Shown here piece after piece: positions 1 to 11,707 of a DNA stretch of 64,000 nucleotides. The position numbers and the translations under genes were made by a program. Within the stretch, counting starts at the first letter, position 1. Every line of letters starts with the position of its first letter. This DNA comes from Syncephalis plumigaleata. Its lineage: Eukaryota > Zoopagomycota > Zoopagomycetes > Zoopagales > Piptocephalidaceae. The notes below the pieces were generated by a model. That model worked only from the letters and a program-made list of their open reading frames with translations. It was not told the origin of the DNA and did not search any database. The stretch spans positions 336,640 through 400,639 of the forward strand of contig JAIXMF010000019.1 of the NCBI GenBank assembly GCA_025201365.1. The letters are read 5' to 3'.

Positions 1-406
<406 letters not shown>

Positions 407-772
407 CGTATTATTGCTAAATCAACGTGTAAATATCCCAATCAATGAATGAATATTATTGCTTATTGCGCAATAAAAATAGCTATGCACTATCTAATGG
501 AGAAATAGCTCACCTACAAGTACAACAAGACGAAAGGTATGTGGTTCGTTGATAGATTGCACTTGGTCAAAGAAAAAAACAAGGAAAAAAGAAAAGACAA
601 CGTAAGTGGTGAGATGTTTTGATTATAAATTGATAATAACGATGATGATGATGTCTTGCCTCACTTAATAACTTAACATCCATACATCGTATAAAGAGAA
701 GCAAGAAGAAAAAACCTTTCTTATTCATATTATATTATTGACTTTGGTGTTCCACTTTCACATTCGTATACT
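407..772. promoter_or_regulatory. Shared upstream region of RVB1 and BUD31
   Basis: A 366-bp spacer between two divergent start codons, so it must hold both promoters. It is AT-rich with an A-rich stretch near 570-600 and a GATGAT run near 640-650. No clear TATA box or known operator stands out at a suitable distance from either start. Confidence 0.5.
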
Positions 773-1417
773 ATGCCTAAAGTTCGCCGTAGTCGTGGAA
801 AGAAGCCGCCTGCAGGTTTCGACGATATTGAAGAGACGCTGCTGGAGTTCCAGCGGAAGATGCGCGATAGTAAGTGATAATAGATGCTTGTGTTTATTCG
901 TTTATAACGAATTGCAGTTGATTGCTTACTTGCGATTCACGTACTTATTACTTTGGATGTTTCCGGCTATTTCTATCGTCGCCGTGTATAGTCGAGAACG
1001 AACCGCATGAGGGCAAGCGTAAGGTAGAATCTGTATGGCCGGTATTCCGCCTTCATCATCAACGATCGCGCTATGTCTACGAGCTCTACTATAAACGAAA
1101 GGCTATCTCGCGCGAATTATACGATTATCTACTTAAGCAGGGTTATGCCGATTCCAATCTGATTGCCAAATGGAAGAAGGTAAGTCGATATTAGTGAGCT
1201 GGACATCATTGTTGTTGCTGTAATAGAGTACTTATTGCTTATTGCTGGTTGAACATAGCCGGGATTCGAGAAACTATGCTGTCTACGTTGTATACAGTCT
1301 CGCGATACAAATTTCGGTACAGCTTGCGTATGTCGTGTGCCGCGTGCCAATCTACAAGAAGGCAAAGTGGTGGAGTGTGTACATTGTGGATGCAGAGGCT
1401 GTGCCAGTACCGATTAA
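773..1417 (+). CDS. BUD31: BUD31 / G10 pre-mRNA splicing factor
   Basis: Small zinc-binding protein of the activated spliceosome (Prp19-associated). Three exons, 773-869, 992-1179 and 1259-1417, give 147 residues, the usual family length. The start reads [16 protein letters not shown]. The middle holds the family signature [11 protein letters not shown], then [13 protein letters not shown] and [13 protein letters not shown]. The last exon carries the Cys-rich zinc clusters ([30 protein letters not shown]). Introns are GT-AG and phase is kept at both joins. It is convergent with the homeodomain gene, whose stop is about 220 bp away. Confidence 0.97.
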
Positions 1418-1640
1418 AGACGCTTTAGACAGGTTATTAGCATTCTTCTAATATATACATATATATAGCATGTAACTAATTAAATGAACACGAGAGCAAT
1501 CAATCAATCAGTCAGTCAATTATATGTATGTGTATGTACTACTTTATATAACAGCTATGGCAAATGCTAGTACTGCGAAACAAAACATGACAAAGAGTAT
1601 AGATGATCATTACCAATGATAAACGCAATAGCTACTTCGG

Positions 1641-2453
1641 TCAATGTCGATGACCACATCTTTCCTTCTCCAATAGACTTTGCTCTCGTTTGGCTTTGGC
1701 TCGCCGATTCTGGAACCATATTTGAATGGAGCGAACAGGCACGCCTAGTTCACGGGCCAATTCCTCGCGCCTACTCTGATCGGGATGCGTTTCACCCGAG
1801 TTGAATAGAGCGAGTAAACGTGCTGTCTCATGGGATGTTAGGCGTTGTCGTCGCTTGTAAACGTTATTAAATCGCATGATACTCGAGGTCGCTGGTGTAT
1901 TCACTTCGCTCGATCTTGAACTACAGCCTAGATTGGTGGACAAATAGGCAGCAGGCGAGTTCATTAGGTAGGCATAGTTGGCACTATTCGGTATAGTTGA
2001 TGGCATGACACCAACACCAGTGGGATTAGACGACAATGGCAGTGGTGTTATATGACGAGGTGTCCCGAGGAATGCTGCAGATGGTAGTGCAGGTGCTGCT
2101 ATAAGATTACTCGTCGGGACCAGTCTAAGTAGAATGGAATAGTTTATGTCATCATTGGACGATGGAGATGGCTGGCCTGCTTGTAGAGACTGTCCGATTA
2201 TTCTGCTATACCACGGATGATGGATTGCTTGTTGTAGTAGTGCCGCAATTGCACTTTCTGACGACATACCATACTGATTGGTAGGCAAGTGAGTGGATAT
2301 CAGACTTGATTCAGTTGTATTGGCGCTACTTGCCAGTAATGGTGCAGTTAATTGGTTTGTAGTGGAACTAGTTGTATTGTCGTCATTACGAACTACAGAT
2401 GGCGTTATAGCCGTTGACGATGCACTCGGATGATGTTCCTGCTGTTTCTCCAT
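1641..2453 (-). CDS. Homeodomain transcription factor
   Basis: A 270-residue single-exon protein. Residues about 195-256 form a homeodomain: RRQRLTSHETARLLALF in helix 1, then REELARELGVPVRSIQIWFQ and NRRAKAKR in the recognition helix. The WFQNRR core with Asn is intact. The loop between helices 1 and 2 looks one residue longer than in a canonical 60-residue domain, by my count. Residues 1-190 are low complexity (Ser, Thr, Pro, Asn rich) with no other domain. The domain lies very near the C-terminus, with only about 12 residues after it. It is probably a nuclear DNA-binding regulator; target and orthology are not evident. Confidence 0.85.
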   Translation of the reverse strand: MEKQQEHHPSASSTAITPSVVRNDDNTTSSTTNQLTAPLLASSANTTESSLISTHLPTNQYGMSSESAIAALLQQAIHHPWYSRIIGQSLQAGQPSPSSNDDINYSILLRLVPTSNLIAAPALPSAAFLGTPRHITPLPLSSNPTGVGVMPSTIPNSANYAYLMNSPAAYLSTNLGCSSRSSEVNTPATSSIMRFNNVYKRRQRLTSHETARLLALFNSGETHPDQSRREELARELGVPVRSIQIWFQNRRAKAKREQSLLEKERCGHRH

Positions 2454-3190
2454 TGCTTTCTATCGAATATGCTTGACAAATAATACTCAATTATAGTAAG
2501 TTATTACAGAATCGATGGTGCCACAATTGAATAAGATCTACCTAAATCATTTGTATTACAGTCGATGTATTAATTGGTTAGGAAAAGCCATTCATTACAG
2601 ATATAGCTATCGCAGTAATAGGACTATTTGCTTGCTAATGAGACGCGTCTGTATATTTACCATTAATTGTGTAACCGTTTTACTATTATTACTGATGAAT
2701 GATGTTGGCAAAGGTGAACTAGAACTATTCCAAGTAACTAAGCGAATAGAAGGGAGGACAGATGACTATGCTTTCCTCTTTTTCATGCGTGCATTCATAT
2801 GAATGTCTAGCCAAGATGACATGCTCATGACTACAATGATATATTACATGTTTAACTGATTTAACGTGATTTACATCGTATAAATTGACTGTACTTTCAT
2901 TATTACATCATCATTACCATGTAAACGGATGATAAACAAGCAAGGTAAAGCGGAAAGAATTCACAATGGAATTGAAACATATACGCAAGTACATGCTTGA
3001 TTTATTAACTCATACTTTATTGGAGAAAACAACAAAACAAAAGAAGAGGAAGACCTAATCAAAAATGCACACCCGTAATAACAAGCACAAACTCATGCAT
3101 TCCTGATGTGAATGAATGAAATTGAAGAGAGGAAGAGGAAGAAATTATATTCAAATAAAAAGCAGCTAATGTCTATTTACACGTATCCAA
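2454..3190. other. Intergenic, no gene seen
   Basis: AT-rich spacer upstream of the homeodomain gene and downstream of the Ser/Thr-rich protein gene. A 95-codon plus-strand ORF at 2515-2802 has no recognisable domain or homopolymer-free protein character and is not called. Confidence 0.5.
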
Positions 3191-4950
3191 TTAAGCAGCC
3201 AGACTGCAATGGCATCGAGTAGATCGCCACCATGATCTAATGACAATAGCAAATAAGTTACTACCATCATTGTTATGATGATTAAGCATTTCAACTTACC
3301 CTGCACTAAATCCTGTACCGAATAAGACCAACGAGATAACAGTTATAGAGAAGATATTAACCGTAATTTCATTATTTGGCCTAATCAATCAATCAAACAA
3401 TTAGTTAGTTAGTTAGTTGGCCAATTATATTATTAATATGATTACTTACCAATATCGAATATAAAATGGTTTACGCTTAGTGTTGTTGGATGTACTAGCA
3501 TGACCAATTCGACGAAGTGATTTCTCATTGCCAATCGAATGGTTCGTACTTGCATGACGACGATGCTGATGATGATGCAAGTGTCGTTTATGAGTGGAAA
3601 TAGTAGCAGTAGCAGTAGCAGTAGCATTGGTAGATGACTGATGTCTATCTGTTACGACATTTAATGTATTAGGCGTAGTAGCTTTTACTGGACTTGTCTT
3701 GCTATCATTAGAAGTATCCTCTGTGCTTGTATAGGCTAATTCAACTTGATTGCATACGATTGCTTCTTGATTAGGACTTGCATTATTGCTTATACGAGAT
3801 GCTAGTTTATCTTTACGATCGTAGCGATGTGGTGGCAAGCTAGCGGAAGGAATCTCCGGTGAACTAGCCATGAGAGCCTCCATTTCTGCCGTGCCTTCGA
3901 CCAATTGCACATCCACCTCGGTAGATGGTGGTGTCGTCCACATGGATTGTGTATCTGTTCGGAAGGCGATGCTATCCGCTTGCGAGTAATGAGTAGTAGG
4001 CCATGCCGCCTGCGGGAATGTGCTGATCTGCGAACGATGCATCGCCAGTGCAGAACGGAGTGTATCGGTAAGCGTGCCGAATACAGGAGGCGTGCATACG
4101 GATGACAACGGACGTAAGGTAGGGGATAAATGGATAGTGGGCGACACTTCCGGTATCATCGTACTTTGTGCACCACTACCGCCGTTTACTTGAAGTAGCA
4201 CCGATGATGGACTGGATAGCATAGCGTCTACTTGTCCCGATGCAACGGAGAGACTACTGCGTGTCTCGCTAGTTGACTCTACTCTTGACACGACAATAGG
4301 GGCTGTGTGCTTGGTGGACGACAAATCCTGCTCGGTAGATACAGCGGAGGCCAATAGTTCTGCCACACTAATCAGCATCGATTGGTTAGTTACAACAATA
4401 GTCCGTTCATCATCATCATCATTATACGTCGATTGACTTACCTAGCTACCAGATCAGCTTCTATTTGTGCCTCTAATGTTCTTGCCAATGGCGCCGTGGC
4501 CGATGATTCAGAGGCAAGAGCAACCGGTGTTGGATTGTCGACATTTGTCTTGGACAGCAATGGAATTGCCGGCTGGGCTTCCACGAGCACTGGACTAGTA
4601 GCAGCACTGGATGAAGACGAGTCAGCGACACTTGATTCATTGTTGCTATGCTTTGACTTTTGATTTGCTCGAGCTTGTGCTGCTGCCACTTGAACCCACA
4701 CTTGACCTATATAAATATGAATATGAATATGTATATTGTGTATTGTGTATTGTATATTACCTTCACCGCCAGGTGGAGTGATAGCAAAGAGTGAATCGGG
4801 CGTCTGCGAGGTAATAACCCAATCGCTATCACTTATCCATGAAGCATTAGCAGAAGATGTGGATGCCAATCCAATCTCAGTCTCAGCAAGATCTCGACTA
4901 TCGATGACTGTCTCTGAGGTAGCAGTCCTTTTCGTGGTGCGTTTATACAT
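3191..4950 (-). CDS. Unrecognised Ser/Thr-rich protein with C-terminal membrane segment
   Basis: Five exons read by splice motifs: 4950-4761, 4706-4442, 4367-3450, 3380-3300 and 3236-3191, about 499 residues. The frame is kept across the first four exons. The N-terminus reads MYKRTTKRTATSETV, followed by WISDSDWVIT; the centre is rich in Ser, Thr, Ala and Pro. Exon 4 encodes one hydrophobic stretch (VNIFSITVISLVLFGTGFSA) preceded by a basic region (KRKPFYIRYW), which looks like a tail anchor or single-pass segment. I do not recognise the family. The last exon is uncertain because all three frames stay open for some distance, so the true C-terminus could differ by a few to about 25 residues. 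Confidence 0.65.
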
Positions 4951-5867
4951 GTTGAATAAGTGGGATAATCGAATGATATAATATCAGTGGTGTGATTGAT
5001 TGATTGGTTAAAAGAAAGAAAGAAAGAAAGAAAGGGAGAGATATCAATGACTGTATGGCTGTATGAATAAATGGAACAAGCAAAAAAGAGTAGCAGCAGT
5101 AGCAGTAGAGCAGTAGAGCAGTAGTAGTTAAAGAAGAAAGCAGCCGCAGAAATACACTTGCACTATCGCTACTAATAATACTCGATGAAACAACCCCAAA
5201 CTATGCTGGTATATTAATATGAGCGGCAGTCAACCGGCTTACAACTAGGTTGGTTATGTACCCCTTAAGAATAAAGATGAGTGTACTGCAATGAGTTTGA
5301 CCAATGTAATGAGTAGAAAAAAAGGAGAACTAAGTAACAAATGGCGTACTACTACTTCCAACGGTAATGGTAGAAATAGTAAAAGTAGTAAGAATAATGG
5401 TAATAATAGTTGGTAATGAGAAAGATAGGTGCTATGGAAAGGTCAAGGACCAGCCGTCAAAATGTAAGTAGCGGATTAAAGGGTGAAGAAAATGGAACGA
5501 TTCAATGACTGGTAAAAATGCCATCCCATTCGCTCTCACTTGCTCATAGTGTAATGTTTTCTGTTTTATTATTGTGTACCATTCTCTCGTTGTGTTCTGC
5601 ATGTGACTGTTGTGATAGGTAAGCGGAATCCAAACCTGTCAATTTTCCTTTGGTCACATGAATAGAATGGGGTTCTGTTTAGGTAGATACTTGGTTATCT
5701 ATCACCATTGCAATATCTATAAATGTGGGTGGATACTACTGTACAAATACTAAAATGGGGCAAATAAGAATTAGCGTGTACGATATCGATATTGCGCAAT
5801 ACTATACGGCTCTATAGAGGAATAGTAACGAGATGAATGAACATGCTCAACCGTGTAACGTATAGTG
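4951..5867. other. Intergenic with simple repeats
   Basis: No coding signal. Contains a GAAA tetranucleotide run near 5012-5034 and AGCAGT-type triplet repeats near 5090-5130. The first part should hold the promoter of the minus-strand gene starting at 4950. Confidence 0.5.
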
Positions 5868-6434
5868 TTTTTCCATCCAATTTGCGCATTTATCCTTTAA
5901 CGTTTGCAGTTTATTAATAAATAGATTAACACAATTGTTAACACCATTATCACCATAGAAATGCCAATTGATACAACATGATAATAATAACAATTCAGTA
6001 TTAGTAATGGATTATTTATTGATAGCGATAACTATCATAATCAATTCTATAAGGTAGACGATACAAGTGTACTAGTATAGTTGGATATTGCCATGTCATG
6101 TACTTACAAGTAGCTATTGATTATCGTTTATGGAATCGGGATATGGCAGCATGTCTGAATTTTATTCAGATTATTCGCAGTGTTCGTAAGGACAACCTTA
6201 TTCCAACACAATTCCAACGAGGTGCCGTTTCTCCTCCTCAGCCTAGTACGTCCGCAAAGCATTCACTGAATGAAGATCAAGATCAAGATGGACAAGATCA
6301 AGAGGGATCTAAACATCAAAAAACAAATTAGCCAGATTGTATCGTCAATCGTCTAAAATACAGGCTAGTTGTAAGTGTTAAATATCATTTATTCATAAAG
6401 ACAAAAGGCTAACTGCGCAAATTGGATGGAAAAA
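5868..6434. mobile_element. Transposon remnant between inverted repeats
   Basis: A 21-bp perfect inverted repeat lies at 5868-5888 and 6414-6434 (outer end TTTTTCCATCCAA, inner end TTTGCGCA); similarity continues imperfectly inward for about 10 bp more. The segment between encloses a transposase-tail ORF. The same end sequence occurs at 48755-48790 beside another copy of the tail. It could be a small non-autonomous element with terminal repeats, or two tails of the same element family facing each other. No clear target-site duplication was seen. Confidence 0.5.
6098..6331 (+). pseudogene. Transposase C-terminal fragment (zinc-ribbon/OrfB-like tail)
   Basis: About 77 codons ending in a stop. 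The key motif YRLWNRDMAACLNF resembles the NRDxxAxxNI end of OrfB/Fanzor-type nucleases, here followed by an acidic, Gln-rich tail. Two minus-strand relatives in this window (near 22.9 and 48.9 kb) carry the same motif as VWNQDMATCLN and VWNQDMAACLN, preceded by a Cys pair (RCTHQNC or RCTHQSC). No upstream catalytic region is present, so it is a 3' remnant. The family name is inferred from the tail motif only. Confidence 0.5.
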
Positions 6435-9400
6435 GCCTGTAGTGCTAGTTAGAGCAAGGTGTATGGTCATCATCATTCATATGTATTAGTAAATGCTAAT
6501 GAATGGTTAACAAACTTACTAATGGAAGTTAATAAAATGTTAGTACACGGTTAATGACATTTTCAATGCAGGACCAATGAAGCAAATGCGGTTGGTTTAA
6601 TGGATTCTACGCCATAGACACGACATCACGTTACAAAATACAGTGCCAACTACCTATACGTTACACCAAAAGCAAGAGAGAGAGGAGAGGAGAGGAGAGG
6701 GAACAGAAGGAAGAGAGACGCCCTGTCAATGTTTCAATGCTCGTTTCATAATTGTGACAACCATGATGAATCGATACTGCTAGGACAACATTCATAGAAA
6801 AGTGATACTACGAGGATAGTAGACAGACCTCCCTTTTGTCTGCCATTGCCTGTAACTTGCACTGATGTGTTCGTGGGTGTGTGCTTGTTTGAATGTTTGA
6901 ATGTTTGTTTGTATATACAAGCACGTGGAGGGTGGCAGAAACGGCGGAGCGGTTAGAGATTGCCGTTGTTCTATTCTATGTTTAGCACAAGAACTACGCG
7001 TTGTATTCGCATCTCAAACACTTGTACACAATTGTGTTTCTGTGACACCATGTTTAACCAGAGAACACTAGCGAACGGAGAAACAGGTTAAGACATGCTA
7101 ATGTGAATACAAGCAAGCATCATCCCATTTCCTGGTTAATGTACTCATTTAACAATAATGAGACAAGTGAGCGGTACTCATTGTCACTGTTCATTTACAC
7201 GTAGACCGATAGATGAATAAACAGACACTCGACTCTAGTGTCCACTTGTTACATACAAGATGCGCCACGCCATGACTGACCAGTGGCCTTGCCACTTTAC
7301 TAATTAGTGCAAGTTTCTAATTTATCAACAGGCCTTTTATGACTCATACTATTCAGCGAGTATGTTAATAAGCAGGTGAACCATTATCAGCAGCAGCAAC
7401 AGCATCAAAAATAACTACATGAACCTGGGACCCAGTTCCATTGACATTGTACACAATTGCGGCAAAACCGGTCTATGGATGAACAAACAAATCAGTAGAT
7501 TACAATAGCGCATAGCACATTCGCTTTACTTTTGATCAATCTAATACAATCAATGCAACGGATATTGACATTGACATTTCCGTACTGTTCCTCTAGTTGC
7601 TTTATCTAACCGCAGCAACAACAACAACAACAACAAACGGGTGTGGTTCTTTCTTTATCATTTGCACGCCTGGTGATTTCCATTCTGTGCCATCTACGCG
7701 ATCATCGTATTTATCGGGTTACTTTTGTATGTTGATAACCAAAAATATACCACATTATCACGTCTACGTGCTTGCTTGCTTGTCACATTCAAACTGATAA
7801 TGATGATGATAATGATGATGGTGATGCACCTTCATGCCATGCATGGCTGTCCTATAGTTGCTCGATACAACTCGTGCTATGTCATCCTTTAATAGCAAAT
7901 GAACAGCACGCTCTATTGCTTTGTTCCGCAACCGAATTTGGGATGTGTATGTATGTGTACGTGTGCGTAGATGGCCATATCAATTTTATTCTCTACGTCA
8001 ATAACGTTGTCCTACGTTTAGGGCAATTAGCTCATGGCGCGACTGCCATTTCCGGCCTGTTGCATAAATTCAGGCGTCTATTTGAGATTGCTCCTGTTTC
8101 ATCCTCATTCTCATGGACCAAGGGTGAACACACCTTCACGGTTTCGTATACACCGCATCCTTGGATGGTGTATTTGGGACAGGGGCAACATGTTGTGTAT
8201 GTGTATGAGTGTATGTGTGCACTATATTCTACCAACCACCCACCCACTCACTCACTCCTTCCCTCATTCCATGTGGGGTTCTTTTTCATACGTGAATGGT
8301 GCCCCGCTTTAATGACCGACACTCAGCTATCGTCCCAGTCATTATAATGGATAAATGATCATAATGATGGATGATGATGATGATTCTATTGTATTGTATT
8401 TACTTGTAACATCCATTATTATGCTTATTAGATTGATTGTTATACATTTATATACATATTTATGATGTTGTTGATCACTGTCCCATTATAACAAGCAGCA
8501 TCATAATCGTAACAATCTAGGCAGCACCTGTCATAGTCTCATGTGTCCCTTCAACATGGGCACTTGCTTATTGCAGTAGAGGCAACTCCTAAATCTTGTG
8601 GGTGTTTTGACTCCTTTGGTCGCCTCCTACTTTCTATAGTTTGTTTTGCACGCGGCTAATTATCCACCCTAGAAGAGGAACGCGTTGAACGAGGAACGAG
8701 GATCGAAGACAGACAGTCAGAGACAGACAGAGACGGTGCTCAAGTCCGCCTACACTCAATCACGCCTTCTTTCTTCTTTTTTCTACTCCGTTCGCCTCCT
8801 GCCCTTTCCTACTTAAAAGGGCCCACACCCCGCCCCTCCGCCAACTCGACGTTTTTTAGATTTATTGAAAAAGCGACTCGCCTTTTATCTTTGCTCATTT
8901 CCTCGGTTCCACAACTATACTGCGTCAATGCCCTTGTTACGTGATTTGATTATTTTATAAAGAAACCCTCTATACGCTCGCGTACCTTTGCCATACGGTA
9001 TAACTATTACTACGTGTCTCTCTCTCTCTTCTTTCACTTTTCCATTCTCTCTTTTAACGCTGCCTTACCATTACAACTACGTTATCTCTCTATACATTTG
9101 ATCGAGTTACGGTTATATCATCATCATCATTATCATCATTGAACGCGAGAAACAGTCAAAGCGATTTCTTTTTTCTTCTACTACACATCTACGAACCTTA
9201 CATATTTCTTTTCTTCTTCTTCTTTGACAGCTTATATAACGCGTGGACTGCACGGTCAGTTCATTTTTGCTTCTCTGCATATCGTCGTCCTCTCTTTCTC
9301 TTACTCGCTTTCTCTCGCTTGGGTATTATTTCACCTTGGTAGAACGTATATATATACATGCCCATTTAGAACCACCTATATCACACATTTGGTTACGTTT

Positions 9401-10168
9401 TAACGCTTGTTCTACACACACACGCACCAATCTATCTGTTCCATTGCCGTAAGTTATTGTGGTGAATTACGCTTATTGTCGTTTGCATCAAACAACAACA
9501 TCAACAACAACAACAACAACGTTTCTCTTTCATCTAAACGTTCTATAATCATTGACACTTGTTTCACATTATACAGGTTCATTGTTTATTGTGTACGTGC
9601 CAACAAGATTTATTTGACTCCCTCTTTTCTTACGCACGTTCTTTCTTTCTCTTTCTTTCTATCGATCATCTCCATTTATACATATCATTCGTTTTTGGAC
9701 TGGCTGGACTATCCAAAACCGTGATTATCATCATCTTTCTCTTCTCTCTCTCTCTCTCTCTCTCTCTTCTCTTTCTCTTTCGATTGTCTAACGCGACTCA
9801 TCGTTTGCGCATCATTTCCTTTCTTTCTTTCTCTCTTTCTTTCTCGCGCGCTCTTTCTTAAGCAACGACATATTAGATCTTCCCATTCTAACTTGGTATT
9901 GGTGAACATACACACACACATCCATTATATATTGGTAGCACGTATTTTTTATTTTTCTTTCACGTGCAATCTTTGGTTTTCATCCTATAGACACTTAGAA
10001 GATACTTGTTTTACGAAACAACATTTCTGCACGTCACGCTTCTCCTGCTAGTTAGTCAGCTTATCGTCATACAACATTGCTAGCTAACGAACGAACGAAC
10101 GAACGAATTTATTGAACGAATTTATTGAACGAATTTCACATCCATTTTACTCTTTCCATTAAGCAAAC
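6435..10168. other. Long gene-poor region upstream of the C2H2 gene
   Basis: No convincing protein. From about 8980 to 9900 the plus strand is strongly pyrimidine-rich, with CT and CTTT runs (9738-9770, 9815-9850). A CAA-rich stretch lies near 9495-9520, and an AACG tandem run followed by a repeated 13-mer of the GAACGAATTTATT type at 10086-10138. A C-rich block (CCCCGCCCCTCCGCC) sits near 8827-8841. It is probably promoter and long 5' untranslated sequence of the zinc-finger gene at 10169. Open frames here overlap in several phases and look like composition effects. Confidence 0.5.
6448..6535 (+). repeat. Dispersed repeat, copy 1 (inverted relative to 12640-12722)
   Basis: Contains GTTAGAGCAAGGTGTATGGT, followed by diverged TTAGTAAATGCTAATGAATGGTTAAC; the reverse complement of 12640-12722 has the same core and the same order of motifs. 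It lies directly outside the inverted-repeat element ending at 6434. Confidence 0.6.
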
Positions 10169-11707
10169 ATGCGTCAAATGGCCAAATCCGTTGCCATTTA
10201 CCGTTGCGACTATCCAGGTTGCGATCGTCGGTTTGCCGCCAGCGGTCATCTGGCCCGTCATCGTCGTGTGCACACAGGTGAACGTCGCTTCATTTGTCCA
10301 TATGAGGGATGCGGTGGTCGCTTCAGCCGCAAGGACAATATGATGCAACACTACCGCACACATTACGGCATTCGTGTGCGTCGTCCAAAAAAGACCAACG
10401 AAGATGGCAAGGATGAAGACTACGATCGTGAGATGGAACAACGTCGCAAGCAGATTGTCGATGCCATGGCCATTGAAGCCACTGCACGTATGAAGATTGC
10501 TGAGCAACAGCGTGAGATGCTGCAGCATCAACAACGCTACTATTACGATACACGTCGTGACATGGCATTGTCCACGCCACCACCGCCATCGTCGCGTCGT
10601 AGCGCGTTATCTGCCGCTGCCCATCATAGCCATCATCGTTCGCTATCCACCTCGGCTATTCCATCAAAGCCAGTCAGCCTACATACACCTCATTATCATC
10701 AGCCACAATCACAACAGCAACCATTCTCTATGCTTCGCTTCCGTGATTTGATCACGCAGGACTCCTATGAAACTCGTGATGGTCGAGTGCAAAAGCGTGA
10801 ACGTGACCTACAACAGCTTATTCCGCTGGCATCCCTTGAACGTAAGGAATTGCCAACTGCTAGTGCTAGTACTAGTGCCACCAGTGCTATTAGCAGCAAC
10901 AGTGGCAGTAATGTATCATCATCATCTGCTCATGAAACGTCGATTGAATATACGATGACAGCGACACACTCTCGTGGTAATGCCATCACGACTATGACTG
11001 GAGTCACCCCTGAACAGACACCGCAACTTGCCGCTTCCACGACACTGTTCGCTGCTACACGTCGTGATCTAGTCACCCGTAGTGTGTCACGCTCGCCCAC
11101 CATGTCCTATCGTCGTTACTCGCCCTATGATCACTACAGCGTGGTGTCACCACAATCGACGCCATCCATGGCACAACGACACGAGCTCTACTCGGGTTAT
11201 CCATCACCAGCCACCGCTGTATCATCCTCATATAGCAATATGAAACCAAGCAACAACCACCACAACAACAACAACCTCAGCAGCTATACGATCATGTCTG
11301 CCGGTGGTCGTCCTCAATGTCTGCCTAGTCCAGGCAGCAGTCCAACATTACTACATCGTCTGCCCTTACCACACCCCACGACCATGCCTCATCCCATCTC
11401 GACGGATGTCCTACCCGTGCAATCGAAACGACATGCTGCTACGTTTTTGCCACCACTCGAACAATCACCGCGACTAGCCTCAAAGTCATCGCTTACTGTG
11501 GATCCGTTCTTCCAACGTCCTGCCTCTTGCACCACTTCATCATCATCACCGGCTGGTAGTGCACCCATCTCGCCCATTACTCGTCCATCGTCGGCGGGTC
11601 CATTGCCCACCGGTGAACGTATCACTCTGCCACCACTTCGTCATCACATCCCTCTCATCACATCAGCATCATCCGTACGATTACCTTCAGTGACCCAGTC
11701 ATTCTAG
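10169..11707 (+). CDS. C2H2 zinc-finger transcription factor, NRG1-like
   Basis: A 512-residue single-exon protein. Two adjacent fingers sit at the N-terminus: C13, C18, H31, H35 and C43, C48, H61, H65, joined by the linker TGERR. The text ASGHLARHRRVH and RFSRKDNMMQHYRTH is typical of the fungal NRG1/RGM1-type repressors that bind CCCT-like stress elements. After the fingers come a basic segment (RVRRPKK), an acidic helix (DEDYDREMEQRRKQ) and a long Ser/Thr/Pro/His-rich tail. Fingers at the extreme N-terminus rather than the C-terminus set it apart from yeast Nrg1, so a one-to-one match is not claimed. Start: first ATG ahead of the fingers, preceded by AAAC. Confidence 0.88.
   Translation: MRQMAKSVAIYRCDYPGCDRRFAASGHLARHRRVHTGERRFICPYEGCGGRFSRKDNMMQHYRTHYGIRVRRPKKTNEDGKDEDYDREMEQRRKQIVDAMAIEATARMKIAEQQREMLQHQQRYYYDTRRDMALSTPPPPSSRRSALSAAAHHSHHRSLSTSAIPSKPVSLHTPHYHQPQSQQQPFSMLRFRDLITQDSYETRDGRVQKRERDLQQLIPLASLERKELPTASASTSATSAISSNSGSNVSSSSAHETSIEYTMTATHSRGNAITTMTGVTPEQTPQLAASTTLFAATRRDLVTRSVSRSPTMSYRRYSPYDHYSVVSPQSTPSMAQRHELYSGYPSPATAVSSSYSNMKPSNNHHNNNNLSSYTIMSAGGRPQCLPSPGSSPTLLHRLPLPHPTTMPHPISTDVLPVQSKRHAATFLPPLEQSPRLASKSSLTVDPFFQRPASCTTSSSSPAGSAPISPITRPSSAGPLPTGERITLPPLRHHIPLITSASSVRLPSVTQSF

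Noticed and set aside
8021-8100. tRNA-like start (GGGCAATTAGCTCATGGC)
   Set aside because: An A-box-like word is present, but no B-box (GGTTCRANYCC), no anticodon stem and no matching acceptor end follow.
7772-8347. 191-codon open frame
   Set aside because: Two other long frames overlap it, composition is Cys/Tyr/His/Val-rich, no domain seen and no good splice partners; most likely chance.
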